This document shows, piece after piece, positions 1 to 11,099 of a DNA stretch of 64,000 nt. The notes under the pieces are model-generated. The model had not been told where the DNA came from, did no database searches, and saw nothing but the letters and a program-made list of their open reading frames with translations. The stretch covers positions 124,001-188,000 of the forward strand of contig CANTFK010000159.1 in NCBI GenBank assembly GCA_947646735.1, given 5' to 3'. Made by a program: the position numbers and the translations under genes. This DNA is from Peronospora farinosa (taxonomy: Eukaryota; Oomycota; Peronosporomycetes; Peronosporales; Peronosporaceae). Each line of letters opens with the position of its first letter. Position 1 is the first letter of the stretch.

Positions 1-369
1 ATTGACGAGAGCCAAAGGCAAAAATGTATTGGAATTGGTGAGAACGCCTATATGACGGAAGGGCGCACTAAGATTAAGATCACATTGAACGGATTACTTG
101 TATATTATTTTGATATCTGAATGGGTGATCAAGTTGGCCAAGAAGCGATCTTGGGTATGGATTTTATGGTCCCAGCAGTAATTCGCTTGAATTTGGCAGA
201 TGGAACTCTTTGTTTACCAGATGAAGTCAAAATTCACTTAGCTGGGCGAAGACCGCCGTATCGATCGAATATGCAGCCAATCACGATTAACGATCAGCAT
301 GTGGTAATTCCAGTAGGCGGATCAACGGAAATAAAGATTGGTAGTGGTGCCCCGAAAGCTAAGCTTTGA
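1..369 (+). pseudogene. retrotransposon protease C-terminal fragment
   Basis: Translation gives a stretch equivalent to the region after the DTGAE active site in the second copy (near 49.8 kb), including ILGMDFMVPA and LADGTLCLPDEV, typical of retropepsin C-terminal halves. The active site itself lies outside the window. A TGA at 118-120 interrupts the frame before the methionine at 121. The reading is lost downstream, where the 370-790 stretch no longer has one open frame although it matches the other copy in short pieces. Confidence 0.7.
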
Positions 370-792
370 GTAAGGAGAGATCAAAAAGGATACCGACTGT
401 GACTATTGGACCGGGTCGAGCTAAATATTTGCAGGTGACCAATTTAAGTGCATCGAGAAGTAATTGTAAGTCACGGATCTCCGTTAGGTTGGTGGATGGC
501 TGCGGATATGATACCCCGATCACCCGGATATGTTTCGGTTGGATCGCGCCGTTATAATGAGTGGCAGACTTTGGCCTATAAAGCAACCACAGATTGAAAG
601 GGAGAGTTTCTGAAGGAGCAGACAGGACCGTTGGTGGATCATCCATCGTATCCTACGCCGACTAAGATTTTGAATCGTTCTAAGAAGGACGAGAAGGAGG
701 AAGCCATGAAAATTGAAAAGATTGAATTGTAATCGGGTGAAGAGAGAATTAACGATGAGAAAAATTTAGATCGAGCCGAAGCCAGAGATTAC

Positions 793-1918
793 TTGGACGA
801 CGAAGATCAACAACTAACGAGATCGCCTGTTGTAATTAATGCGATTAGAGAAGTGGTTCGAGTACAAGATCGAACCTGTGAAGAGATCGACAATTCGAAG
901 ATGATTGAGATTAATGATTACGATCAAGAACAGTCCGATCGAGAGAGAAAAAAATCGGATAGAATTACGATCGAAGAAGTATCAACAAGAGATGTATCAC
1001 CTAGAGAGTCGGTATATGTTCACAAAAGTGGCGAGCTGCTCACTGAAGATGTGGATCAACACCTGGCGATTTTGCCGGAGATTGTTACACCTACAGCGGA
1101 AGTAACGATCGAGGATATCCAAATTGGCGATCCTGGAGTACCATTAACGGATGATCAAAAGCAGTTACGGCAGTTGATCTGGAAGAATCGTCATTTGCTC
1201 ATAGGAAAAGGTAACGCATTACCTCCCGCAGCACGCAGGCAATTGTCGGAGGGGCCAACCCGATCGCACAAAAAGTGCGACCTGTAGCACCCAAATTTCG
1301 AGATAAATTAGCAGTTCTGATCAAGGGGTTATTGTCCGCAAAGATCATTCGGCCATCTACATCACCATGGGCTTCGCCAATTGTGATAATAATCAAGAAG
1401 AACGGTGAAGATGTTCGACTATGTATCGATTATCGACGAGCAAATCAATTGACACGATTGATGGTGTATCCGATGCCATTGATCTGTGATTTATTGCAAG
1501 ATATGGATAAAGCTATGTGGTATTGTTCCTTGGATATGGCGAGTGGATTCTGGGTGGTAGAAATGACAGAGAGAGCGAGGATGATTTCTGCATTTATTAC
1601 ACCGTCAGGTTTGTTTGAGTGGTTACGAATGCCATTCGGATTGATAATGCTCCTCAAATCTATCAGCGATTGATTGACAATGCTCTATATGGGTATTTAA
1701 AAATCGGTACAAGTTCTGATTCAAATACAGCTGAATTGCCAAAGCCGATCGACGTATTTACTGAAGGTGAACCAGAGACTGATCCGAGACCATCGGTGTT
1801 AGGTCGGCGATCATATATTGACGATATATTGATACCTGCTACATCGTGGACGTCCCTTTATGAGAAGGTGGAACGATTGTTGGAAGCGTGCAATACGTGG
1901 AATTTATCAATCGTGTGA
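793..1918 (+). pseudogene. reverse transcriptase of subfamily A element, frameshifted
   Basis: Fragments in three frames (793-1287, 1275-1673, 1619-1918) together cover an RT. They show the pre-RT WKNRHLLIGKGNALPPAAR block, LCIDYR, WYCSLDMASGFW and FEWLRMPFGL, and the catalytic motif as YIDD in RSYIDDILIP. About nine codons present in the other copy are missing near 1250, and at least two further frame changes occur, so the fragment is non-functional. YIDD instead of the commoner YVDD/FDD is shared with the second copy and so is a family trait. Confidence 0.88.
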
Positions 1919-3240
1919 CTAAGAGTTTTTGGGGACGTCGTAAAGTAGATTACCTGGGTCATCAGGTTTTGCTTGAAGGTTTAGAAGCTCATCCAAAAGA
2001 TTTAGAATCTCTGGTGAACGTCCCATTTCCTCGGGCGTTGCGATCAATGCAGTCATTTTTGGGGAGTCTGAATTATTACAGCCGATTTATTGAGGATTTT
2101 GCGATTTATGCATCCGTACTTTATAAGCTGCGGGAGGCAGATTTTCATGAGATTAGCCGGGCAGGGGATGTTCAGATGGTCACTACTAACGCTGGACCAA
2201 ATTGTGATCGCCAGTCTCGTGACAAGTATAAGATCGATCAGGATTTTAAAAGTGGATCGAGAGATGGCTACATTATCGATCCAGAATCGAATACTGGGGA
2301 CGATCATGGTTGCGAGGGCAGAAACCTCTGGGAAAAGGCAACGATCGCATTCACTCTATTAAAAGCTAAAATAGCCACGACACCGATCCTGAAACATTTT
2401 GATCCAGAACGATCACCCGTAATTGTGGTGTATGCCAGCAAGTGGGCGATATCGGCCGCGTTGCTGCAAGAGCATGATGAAGTGTTTTGGCCGGTCACTT
2501 TCTCTAGTCGCACGCTGAAGCCTAACGAGATTAATTACGGGATGGTGGAGAAAGAGGTATTAGCTCTCCTCCGGATCCTGGATATCTGTTACACTATGCT
2601 GGTCTCACGAACGATCACAGTGCTTACGCGGCATTCGACGCTGGCTTGGTTATTGCAATCTTCTGGCCTTAACGAGAGGTTAGGAAGATGGGCTGCTCTC
2701 CTATCAAATTGGACATTAGAGATCCGCCGGAGTGAGAAAGGCGAAGACGAGATACTGGGTACCTTAGCTGCGAGTATAACTCCCCGCGAAGAAGTGGATG
2801 AGATGTTGATCGCAATTGCCCCGCGTAAGCAGCCTCGGCAAACAATCAGTATGCCACCACCCACGGTTGAAGTAGGTGAAGATCTGTTGGTAGTTAATTT
2901 CGATGGGTCAGCTAGAGTGAAAAGGAAGGGCGGGGCATATAGCGCGATCGTGTGGAAATTACCTGAATGGACGATCGTGGCTGCCGCTTCTGAATTCGCT
3001 ACTAATTTGACGGTGAATGAAGCGGAATATCGAGGATTACTTCTCAGCTTGGATCTGCTTGCAGATCAGACCAGGGGACGTGTAATCATTTGCGGCGACT
3101 CGAATTTGGTGATCAGGCAAATGCGTGGAGAGATCGACTGTAAGGCACCGTGTCTACAATTGTTGCGTCATAAAGCTATGGAGAAACTCCGATCGTGGCC
3201 AAACCACGAATTGTTGCACATGAAGCGGGACTGGAATTAA
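1888..3240 (+). pseudogene. RT thumb, RNase H1 and second (archaeal-like) RNase H
   Basis: One long open frame of 450 codons. Its first part continues RT (YLGHQVLLEGLEAHPKD, LNYYSRFIEDF). The middle is the usual Ty3/gypsy RNase H (VVYASKWAISAALLQ, NYGMVEKEVLALLRIL, RHSTLAWLL). After about 90 residues a separate RNase H follows (FDGSA, NEAEYRGLL, CGDSNLVIRQ). The last catalytic segment, SADRLAS, lies just beyond an in-frame TAA at 3238-3240 where the second copy has a sense codon. The frame is otherwise intact, the best-preserved part of this copy. Confidence 0.9.
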
Positions 3241-3285
3241 AGTGCCGATCGACTAGCAAGTGAAGCTGTACAGCGAGAAAAGGGT
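2870..3285 (+). other. second RNase H domain (aRNH-like)
   Basis: Carboxylates expected of an RNase H fold appear in order: D in NFDGSA, E in NEAEY, D in CGDSNLV, and D in SADRLAS after a stop at 3238. The spacing and the DGSA..EAEY..GDSNLV signature match archaeal/plant type 1 RNase H rather than the retroviral-type domain already present upstream at about 2400-2760. A tandem RNase H is known from plant Tat-lineage elements; its presence between RNase H1 and integrase here is read directly from the sequence. Confidence 0.82.
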
Positions 3286-3297
3286 ACAATTGTAGTT

Positions 3298-4393
3298 TTG
3301 GATCAAGACTTGGTTACTCTCAATCGGTTGGACGAGCTGTTGATCCCAAGCCAAGTCGATCAGGTAGTCAAAGTGGCTGCGATCACTCGATCAGCTGTAA
3401 GAAGACATTGTCAGCCAGAAATTTTGCAGGAAGGAATCGTGCAGCAAATGCGGGTCGATCGCATAAGACAAGCTCAAGACGAAGAATGTTGGATATCTAA
3501 CTTATAGACATATTTGGTCAGGGATGTTGCGAAGTTAACACCGGACGAAGCGAAGAGCTGCGCCCTGATCGCATCCGATTACGAAGTGGACCTAAGTGGA
3601 CTATTATTTTTCTGCCATGGAGCAAACGCGAAATCTGAAGATCGTAAAGAGTTGGTTCGCTTGTTAATTCCGGAGTTATTGCAGCAGGATGTTTTACATC
3701 ATTACCATACGAGTCTGGAAGGTGGTCACCAAGGGATTGGTCGAACCTACCAACGGATAAAATGAATTTCCACTGGCGAGGGTTGTACTGCAGTGTGCAG
3801 CGATATGTAGGCGAATGTGTGGATTGTGAAACAGGCAAGGGGCGGCCATCTGATCATGGAGGATCACCAGGAAATTTACAGGCAACCTATCCTTTTCAAA
3901 TTTTGGCTATGGATCATATTCCGTCACTACCGCGATCTTCAAAGGAAATACGGAGTTGTTACTATGGGTTGATCTGTTTTCAGGCTATGTGATCGCAAAG
4001 GCCAGTTCGTCCCGGACTGCACAGACGATCGCAAGAAACTACGAAGAGTGTGTTTTCCGACGGTTTGGTGCAAGTGAGGCGATACGCCACGATCAAGAGC
4101 CAGGATTCATGTCTGACTTCTTTCGTGCGTTTAATCGGATCGCGGGGCAGAAACAGCGAGCTACCATGGCATATAGACCGCAAGCAAATGGCACGGCAGA
4201 GCGCATGGTCCAAACGTTGACACGATCAATCAAGATGTATGTAACAGATGAGCATCAGAAAGATTGGGACGAGTATGCAGAAAGGCTGACTTTCGCGATC
4301 AATACTGCCCAAGATCGTGTCCGTGGAGATACCCCGTTTTATCTAATTCACGGTTGGACCCGCGATCGACCTTGGAGGCGGCCCTACCGTTAG
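3298..4393 (+). pseudogene. integrase of subfamily A element, frameshifted
   Basis: The HHCC zinc-binding N-terminus is visible as HHYHTSLEGGHQGIGR followed, after a stop near 3763, by CVDCETGKG. The catalytic core has D in AMDHIPSLP, D in IRHDQEPGF and E in NGTAERMV; exactly 35 residues separate the last two, a canonical D35E core. Stops at about 3507 and 3765 and frame changes near 3960 break the frame. A conserved helix (DEYAERLTFAINTAQDRV) closes the core. Confidence 0.9.
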
Positions 4394-4649
4394 GGAGCAC
4401 CAAAGCGCGTGATCGTGATCCAAGGCGATGGCGATACGGCATACAACGCCACTATCAACGGGCAAGATCGGCAGTAAATGACCGGTTGAAACTTGCGATA
4501 CAAGACCGATCTGATCGACATAATGCAGATCACGATCGTTTTGAGGTGGATCGTGGATCACAGGTGTGGATCTATCTGGATCGCTTCAAAGAAGGAGATG
4601 CTCGGAAGTTAGCCCATATATGGCACGGACCGTTTCGGGTAGCCGATAA

Positions 4650-5075
4650 ATGTGGCGATCAGCAGTACGATTGGAGATCGCTGGTACGCCATACAGGCTA
4701 TTCCCGATGGTCCATGTGTCTAAGTTGAAACAAGTTAGAGTGTTCCCAGAACGCCCTACAAATTTGTTGAATGTGGATGAAGCAGATCGAGTGGATTTTG
4801 ATGAAGCTTTAATTCCGGAAGACACTTGGAATGGTGATCTAGAGGAAGGTGAATACGAAGTGGAAAAAATCGTAGATGTGCGATCGGGTCGAAGGACGCG
4901 CTATGGTCGGATGTATCACCAGTTTTTAGTGAACTGGAAGGGTTATAACGATCCTGAATGGGTGGATGAAGCAGATTTGAATTGTAGTGCTTTGTTGCAA
5001 GAGTTCGATCGCGATCGAGCTAGCCGAAATCGTTTTGAGGTGATGCAATCGCACGAGGAGGAGTATCTTGGTTAA
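4650..5075 (+). pseudogene. integrase C-terminus with chromodomain
   Basis: The frame reads VSKLKQVRVFPERPTN, an integrase tail, then a chromodomain: YEVEKIVDVRSG, YHQFLVNWKGYNDPEWV and a closing LLQEFDRDR helix. Aromatic residues of the methyl-lysine cage (Y/W positions in YEVEKIV, WKGY, EWV) are present. Chromodomains fused to integrase steer new insertions to particular chromatin. The frame from integrase to chromodomain is disturbed around 4390-4650. Confidence 0.88.
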
Positions 5076-5421
5076 GGACGATTGGATTGTTGGAGTGGTG
5101 AAGATATGTAAGAGGGTTACATATGTAGGTGGAAGGGATTATATGTGGAGTGAGTAATAGTGGTCACGAAATCAAAGATGGAGAAAGGGGATCACTACGA
5201 AGAGAAAAAAAGAAAGAAGAAGAGGAGGATTTTGAACGCGATCAACGGAGAAAAGGTGAAAACTATATGAAGATCGTGTTAATGTTATGGATCAAAAGGT
5301 TACTCGCGATTCACAAACTAACCAACCAAGCGAGGTATCGAATATCCTGGATGGTCGGTCATGGAAGGACGATACTGGTTCCTCCACGGCTCTTTTACAG
5401 TACTTATGGATAATGCGGTGA

Positions 5422-7293
5422 TCAGATTAGGTATGTCGGTCTGATTCGTGCGCAAACCAGGATACCATATCCTGACCTCGTTGGAACGAGGGAAATGAAG
5501 GAAAATCGGGTCCAGTAAATGTCCAGATCACACAGACCATCGATCATGCCTTGAAGAATCATGCCAAGCACTTTTATCCACATGGGACCTGATCGTGATC
5601 GCCGTTGTTTTCTCTCTTGAACCAGTGTGGACAAGGCAGGATCGAATCGACGGTGTTGGACCAATATCGGCAGAAAATGTGTCGCCTCCCAGAGTGCCTG
5701 GCAATGACGGACTTTAAAATCGTTATATAAGCGTACCAATTCTTGGAACCATCCAGTACACTCGAAAGAGATCGGATCGACCAGTTGTTCATACAGCAGC
5801 CAGGGCTGGCGAGCGTATATTGGCTGATCTGAGAAGAGGTGATCAACCCGGATGACCACTCGGAATCACTAGGTTTCTGGAGTTTTCCAGAAGGAACAGG
5901 GAATATGTAACCCCTAGGTTTTGAATAATGGTGGAAGAATGTTCCAGATCCAATTCTGAAATGCACAATAAGCTGATTCTGCGAGCGGACCAAGGAAGCG
6001 TATCGGATGACGCTCGAGGGACTCGATCACGATAACCTGAAATCCAAAGATCACGAGAGATTGTGGTATCGGGGAGATCCGAGAATTCCTCCGCTGTCAT
6101 CAATTGATTGCAAGGAATTCGAGGGTCGCTGTCGATACTGAGGCTATCCTCAGATTCACTTGAGGGTTCGCCAAATAAATCCGTCATCGATACTCGTGTC
6201 GGAGTCTTATGAGGGGACGTAACTGGACTAGGTGAGTCCACCACGATCGGTGAAGAAGGTGGAAATACCGGAGACCGAGCCACAGTGCGTCGTCGAGAAG
6301 CCGATCGAGAAGAGGATAACGCAGCCAGCTGAGAGTCGTCCGTCTGATCTGAACCATACCCAAAAGTATCTTCTTCACTCGAATCTTTAGAAGATGAAGG
6401 AGAGTTCCGGGGAGAATCTGGGGTTGGTGACCCAGAAAAATCGGGGGAATTTGTTTTTGATCTGGGCGAATGCGATCTCGATCTCGAATTGTCTGGACCT
6501 GATTGTGTTGAAGCTATGTAATTTTCAAGACTTGATCGGGCCGAGGTTGGGGAATGGTTGGGACTTGAATCATGGAGACTTGGGGACGTAGATGTTCTCC
6601 GAATATGCTTGAGCATAGGCTGATCCGAGTCATATTTTTTTTGCTGGCGCTTGTTCCGCTGTGGAGGTACTTCACTAGAAGCAGCGGCTGGTGACGACGT
6701 TGAGGGCGGCGGCCCGGTTTGGTGTACCAGACAAACGAGCGAAGAGAGAATTCCGATCCTTAACTTCCTGCACAAGTTGATCGCGCTCAATCCGGATCGC
6801 GTCAAGCTGAAGTCGGGTATCATGGAGTTGCTGTTTGAATTGGATGTAGCGAGACTTAAATTGGCTCTCGGAATTTTTGGCTCGAGCAGCCTGTTCATTG
6901 GCCGACTTGGCTGAATCAAGCGCAGCTGCCAGCTTGTTCTGGACGGCAGCCAGCTGGAATTGAAAACGCTCTTCGGCCTTGTGGCGAGCTGCGGTGGCGT
7001 CGAGTAGAGAGGAACGCAGATCCGCGTATACATCTTCAGCTGGCCGATCTGTTCCAATTCTTGGCGATACTCCTCCGCCAATCGAGTCGCAATCTGCAGT
7101 TCGCAACACAAGGTATGACACGAATTTCGCGAAACTTCCAGCCAGTTCACAATCATCTTGAATTTTGCGTTCCAAATGAGCGCAGCGAGTTTCTTGGGAG
7201 TGCAATGCATCGTAAAGTGCTTCGTAATTGTCCAATACGTCCTGATGGGTCGTAAAGTTGGTCAATTTGGGCCTTCAGAGCAGCCCGATCCAT
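5422..7293 (-). pseudogene. antisense ORF between chromodomain and 3' LTR (copy 1)
   Basis: On the strand opposite to gag-pol, an ATG at 7293 (MDRAALKAQIDQ) leads, with a frame change, into a coiled-coil-rich segment (about 7265-6675). A Ser/Pro/Asp-rich middle follows (6600-5850) and then a C-terminal domain at 5859-5422. The C-terminal domain shares ALWEATH, a basic RKQRRSRS run, GLCDLDI and a terminal tail with the antisense frame of the second copy (SQALWEATH, RKKRRSR, GHCDLDIF). Conservation of protein but not DNA words argues that it was once a gene. Several frameshifts make this copy a pseudogene. I do not recognise a known family; the coiled coil and basic patch would suit a nucleic-acid-binding or assembly role, which is only inference. 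Confidence 0.7.
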
Positions 7294-7495
7294 GGTCGGA
7301 ATGACCCTCGCCCGACCGCCAGGAAAACTTGCAAGTGATCGAGGAGTAGGCGCGATCGACAGTTGGTGGGAATCCACGATCCGGTTAGATGGAATAGAAG
7401 CTTGACGTTGGAATGTCAACATGTTGAGAACGGGAATTTGAGCGAAGGAATAGAATATGCACGGATACACCATCACTGTATGCCGGTGTTCAGCG

Positions 7496-7506
7496 CAGGG
7501 GACGGC
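7496..7506 (+). other. polypurine tract (candidate), copy 1
   Basis: The tract GCAGGGGACGGC lies immediately 5' of the TGTGG LTR start. The second copy has the matching ACAGGGGGCGGC before its own 3' LTR. Position and conservation are what is expected for the plus-strand primer site. Confidence 0.6.
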
Positions 7507-7819
7507 TGTGGTAAGTCGATCAAGAAAAGTTTGATCAACGATATCGAAAGTGGACCACTTACATGGCGGGAATCATATTCTATGGATTATACTTGGCTAT
7601 TGTATTGGAGCGATCAAGATTTATCGATGAATGATCGCAAAGTTTATACTTGGCTATTGTACTGGAATGACAGTTTATCTGGATCGATCATGTAATGGCT
7701 ACGGTTAGCCGAGGATTACGCGGCTGTGATGACGATCAGGGTGGAATATTGCTCGATCGCAATCTTACTATGCGATCCACATGTTCGTGATAGACATGGG
7801 ATCACCGATTGGAATCGAC

Positions 7820-7985
7820 AAGTGTGATCATCGATCATGATCAACAAGCATGATCGTCGATCGTGATCAACAACTGTGATCGTCGATCGTGATCAACAAG
7901 TGTGATCATCGAACGTGATCAATAACCGTGAACAAGTGTGATCATCGATCATGATCAACAAGCGTGATCGACGATCGTGATCGTC
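7820..7985 (+). repeat. 26-bp tandem array of GATC palindromes in U3
   Basis: Six imperfect copies of a 26-bp unit of the type AAGTGTGATCATCGATCATG (then ATCAAC), starting at 7820, 7846, 7872, 7898, 7934 and 7960, with a 10-bp remnant at 7924. Each unit holds three GATC words. The array lies in the region equivalent to the other LTR arrays described below. Confidence 0.9.
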
Positions 7986-8089
7986 GATCCAGAAAGCCGG
8001 TTGCGATATGTAACCAGTTACAGATCGATCGTAACCTCGATCCAGAAAGCCGATCGCGAGATGTAACCGGTTACAGATCAATCGTTACC
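7984..8089 (+). repeat. 53-bp direct duplication in LTR
   Basis: Two adjoining copies of a 53-bp segment beginning TCGATCCAGAAAGCCG and containing the near-palindrome GTAACCNGTTAC. The two copies differ at a few positions. Confidence 0.8.
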
Positions 8090-8782
8090 TCGATCGACGG
8101 ATCAAGATCGCGATGGTATCCGAAGTGGACCACATACCGAGGTCTGATTTTCCTGAAAAGACGACACGCGGCAGTAGGTACTGTCATACAGATAGGCATA
8201 ATCGTAGGATTTGGTATTGGATTAGCTAACATTAAACAGAATTTCTTTTACTTCTACACGCACGTAGACTTCTCTTCCGGGCGGATAACTTTTCCCCCTG
8301 ACGATCAAGAGCTTCTGCTACGCTACGACAAGTGATATCCCTGGATTGTTTGGCCAGGGATTAAAAGAACTCTCAACCTAGTAAAACTCCCCTGCGATCG
8401 GACGCAGTATAAAACGTAAAGGACAAGGCACAAGATCGAGACGGCTCAAGTGGTCAGAAGATTAAGTGAAATCAAGTGGATCAAGTATCTACATTTGGAT
8501 AAGGTGGTCTCAAGGCAGACCAGGGTGACTCATAGAGCACCCCCCATACAACTTTCGATCGCGTGAGGATTTTCCACGTGATCGACCCCCCGACCAATCC
8601 CCAACCCTGGTCAAGTTCAGCATCGACTCAAGTCCACCGAGAAGAGCGCCCTACCGACGGGTACACAAGGTGAGGAAGGAAAGTTACACGGATACGGGGT
8701 ACCCCCTCCGTTAGTCGGTCGTCTGGGCGCCAGTGGAGAGTCGGGATCACATCAGAAATTTTGTGATCGCCACTCCACCACA

Positions 8783-9154
8783 ATTTAGTAGAGGCGTTCA
8801 TTAACGTAATAAAAACTTTGGAACCCGCCTTGCTCGACGTTGCCTGCGGGGGCGCTGTCGAGGATGATTGGAGTGATGCTTGCGCATCGGAGGTTGTGAC
8901 ACTCGATGTTGTCTTGGTCGCCTGGGAAAGGGTGGCCACGTCATGCATGGGCATCCCATTCTGTCGGGGGCTGGATATCTGGTTTGACTGAGCCGTCTGA
9001 CGCTGCCAAAGCACGCATGTGATCGTTTAAGGATGGGGATGTTTATCTTACACGCTGCGAAAGAGAATGAGGTCGTCGTAAGATCACCATGACTTGCGAC
9101 GACCACCTTGATCGCCGTGTCAAACACGCCATTTTTGTCTGCCATTCCTTTCAT
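8783..9154 (-). pseudogene. unrecognised ORF truncated by LTR insertion
   Basis: Minus-strand reading frames start near 9136 (MADKNGVFDTAIKV) and, in a different frame at 9014-8785, give a Ser/Thr/Gln-rich stretch (QATKTTSSVTTSDAQASLQS). The second frame runs directly into the end of the LTR at 8782. A 49-bp candidate intron (GTAAGATAAA...TTTGGCAG) lies between them but does not restore one frame. It may be the start of a gene cut by the retrotransposon insertion or another element; no family is recognised. Confidence 0.3.
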
Positions 9155-11099
9155 GGGGGGGGGCGCTGATTGGACAAAGGCCTGGCTTTAACCGTCTCTG
9201 ATTGTCCAAAAGGTCTTGTCTGCTGGGGTCAGAGCTCTGAACCGCGGGTAGAAGGTTCGACTTACTCACTCCGTATTAAATTCGAAACTTGACGTGCCTA
9301 CAAATGCAATTGTTTATTTCTGTTTGTATTATAGTGACCCATTACTCGTCTGATAAACCATACAATGGAGGGCATGATGTCATTAGGACCAAATATTCCC
9401 GTCAGCACGCCGGCAGGGACGAAAAAATTGTACTTTTTGGCTTCGCAAACACGAAGGCGAGGCATGGTGCTAAATCGTAGCCGCATTGGCTCCCCTGCTA
9501 ACATCACTTTCGATGGCAGGGAGAACAGCTTCGGGATGGACGTAGCGAGGCGGACGTGGATTTTTCGGCGGTAGTCGTGGCGAAGGGTGTTGCTGGGCGC
9601 GGGAGCGAGGCGTGAGGTACCTCAAGCAGGCGGCGTGGTCCGCATGGTGGCGCGTGGCAAGGTGGGCGGACCTCTCGCCCCAGCGCGCGCAGGTGGAGAG
9701 GGCGCGGCGACCGGCGACGGCAGAGAAGCAGGAGGAACACGTGGAACTGTCAGCACCACGACGGGATCACATGTCGCAGCTTAAACTGCGGTCGGCATCA
9801 GGCCAATGAAGGGGTCGAACGAAATATGTGCAGGTCGAGGGGGTGAATAACAGGCAGACGCGAGGAGAGAAGGTTCGGCGACTGGCGATGGATGGGTGTG
9901 CGGAGTGATTGTCACGTGCGCACTAGCTGGCTAATTAAAAACTGTAGGGTAAGTCTGGTTAAACATTGATTTTTTTGTTTAGTATTAATCTCGCTAGGAG
10001 AAGGCTGTACAATTGGCTCCCACAGTTTACGCATTTTGGGGATGAATGTTACTTGCCAAAATCATGTACTGTGTGAGGTTTTTAACTTCGCATGGAGAGG
10101 TCCGTACTACCCATCACCGTATGGATATCGGAAGGACCTGAATGAATATGGATCACCCCTATGACCGCTAGGTCGCTGCTTAGCCACTGCACCAGGGGAG
10201 GGGCCGGAGGGCAAGTCTGATTTAATAATGGGTGGTTATCAATGCCTGTTAGAGTAAAGGCCGAATGATATGCAAATGATGTAAAGTAGTCAAGATGGTG
10301 TAATCCACATAATATGGTATGAGCCACCCAAAGCATTAAGTCTGACATGGTTTCTTCCCTTTCTTCTAAGATAAAGGATGGGAGGTATCAAATGTATGCA
10401 GGTACAAAGTATTGGAGGTCGAAGATGCGTCGAATGTTCTCGAAAATGGGTAGAGAGATCAGGCCGATTGTTAATGTTACACCGCTGAAAGTATGTTGGA
10501 CACTTGAATGGCGTTACAGGATATCTTGTTCGTATTTTGACGTTACAGGTACGGATATGAAACACGGCTGATACCATGACGTTTCAAGACTGACGTTATT
10601 AGATGACGTCAGTAACGAAGCTTTTGATTGGACAGGCTTAGACGTAGCTCAGGGTGACAAAATAAGGACCGAAATGTATTTACTTCACAAGTTGCCTTCT
10701 ACCACTCAACACCGATGCCAAAACTTTGGGTCATTTCCCCAGTCTCCAGCCAAGACACAAGCAGTACCAAAAAAGCCCAGTAAGGTACGACGATGGTCGA
10801 GCCGACACCCTATGAGAGCCGGGTGACGACCTTGCCGATCAGAGCGACCCCTAACGAATCTGGAACTCCACACGCCTTCTCAGTGCCTTGTAAGAAGTCT
10901 CGTTGGAATCGTGTGGGCGCGCCGCGGAGTTGAGGGTAGCCCAGCAGAAGCAGGCAGTCGCTACTGATCCAGTTGGTGGACGGAATACTTCGCAAGTCGT
11001 ACCGCGAGGAGAGGCGAGCGGCTATTGAAGCCGCAAACAAGGCAACAGTACAGAAGGACAAACGTATTAAAATCAAGACCGACTAAGCAGAAGCCGCGA
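9155..11099. other. no recognisable gene; mixed composition
   Basis: No reading frame with recognisable domains was seen on either strand. A GC-rich patch at about 9500-9800 carries a short plus-strand frame rich in Ala/Arg/Trp (KQAAWSAWWRVARWADL), and 10950-11085 has a short plus-strand frame ending KDKRIKIKTD. Both could be relics of mobile elements. The remainder (9850-10800) shows nothing I can support. Confidence 0.5.

Larger units (their letters stand above)
1..8782 (+). mobile_element. Ty3/gypsy LTR retrotransposon, 5' end outside window (subfamily A, GATC-rich)
   Basis: The element enters the window inside its protease region and ends with a 3' LTR. Order seen: protease C-terminus, reverse transcriptase, RNase H, a second RNase H, integrase with a D35E core, chromodomain, an antisense ORF, a polypurine-like tract, then the LTR. 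The coding part is broken by several frameshifts and stops, so this copy cannot encode a full polyprotein. It is closely related along its whole length to the copy at 45834-57395, but its DNA is saturated with GATC whereas the other is rich in GGTC/GACC. The chromodomain and integrase place it among Ty3/gypsy elements; the extra RNase H and the antisense ORF are unusual. Confidence 0.93.
7507..8782 (+). repeat. 3' LTR of subfamily A element
   Basis: It begins TGTGG directly after a purine-rich tract (AGGGGACGGC) and ends CCACA, so it has TGTGG...CCACA terminal inverted repeats. The same boundaries are found in the solo LTR at 11620-12844 and the 5' LTR at 45834-47001. It contains two internal tandem arrays and, near its end, a block shared by all LTRs here (GACGGGTACACAAGGTGAG). 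Length 1276 bp. The matching 5' LTR is outside the window, so the target-site duplication cannot be tested. Confidence 0.88.

Noticed and set aside
7820..8110. Regularly spaced repeats considered as a CRISPR array or replication origin iterons
   Set aside because: The units are directly adjoining without unique spacers, inside an LTR of a eukaryotic retrotransposon.
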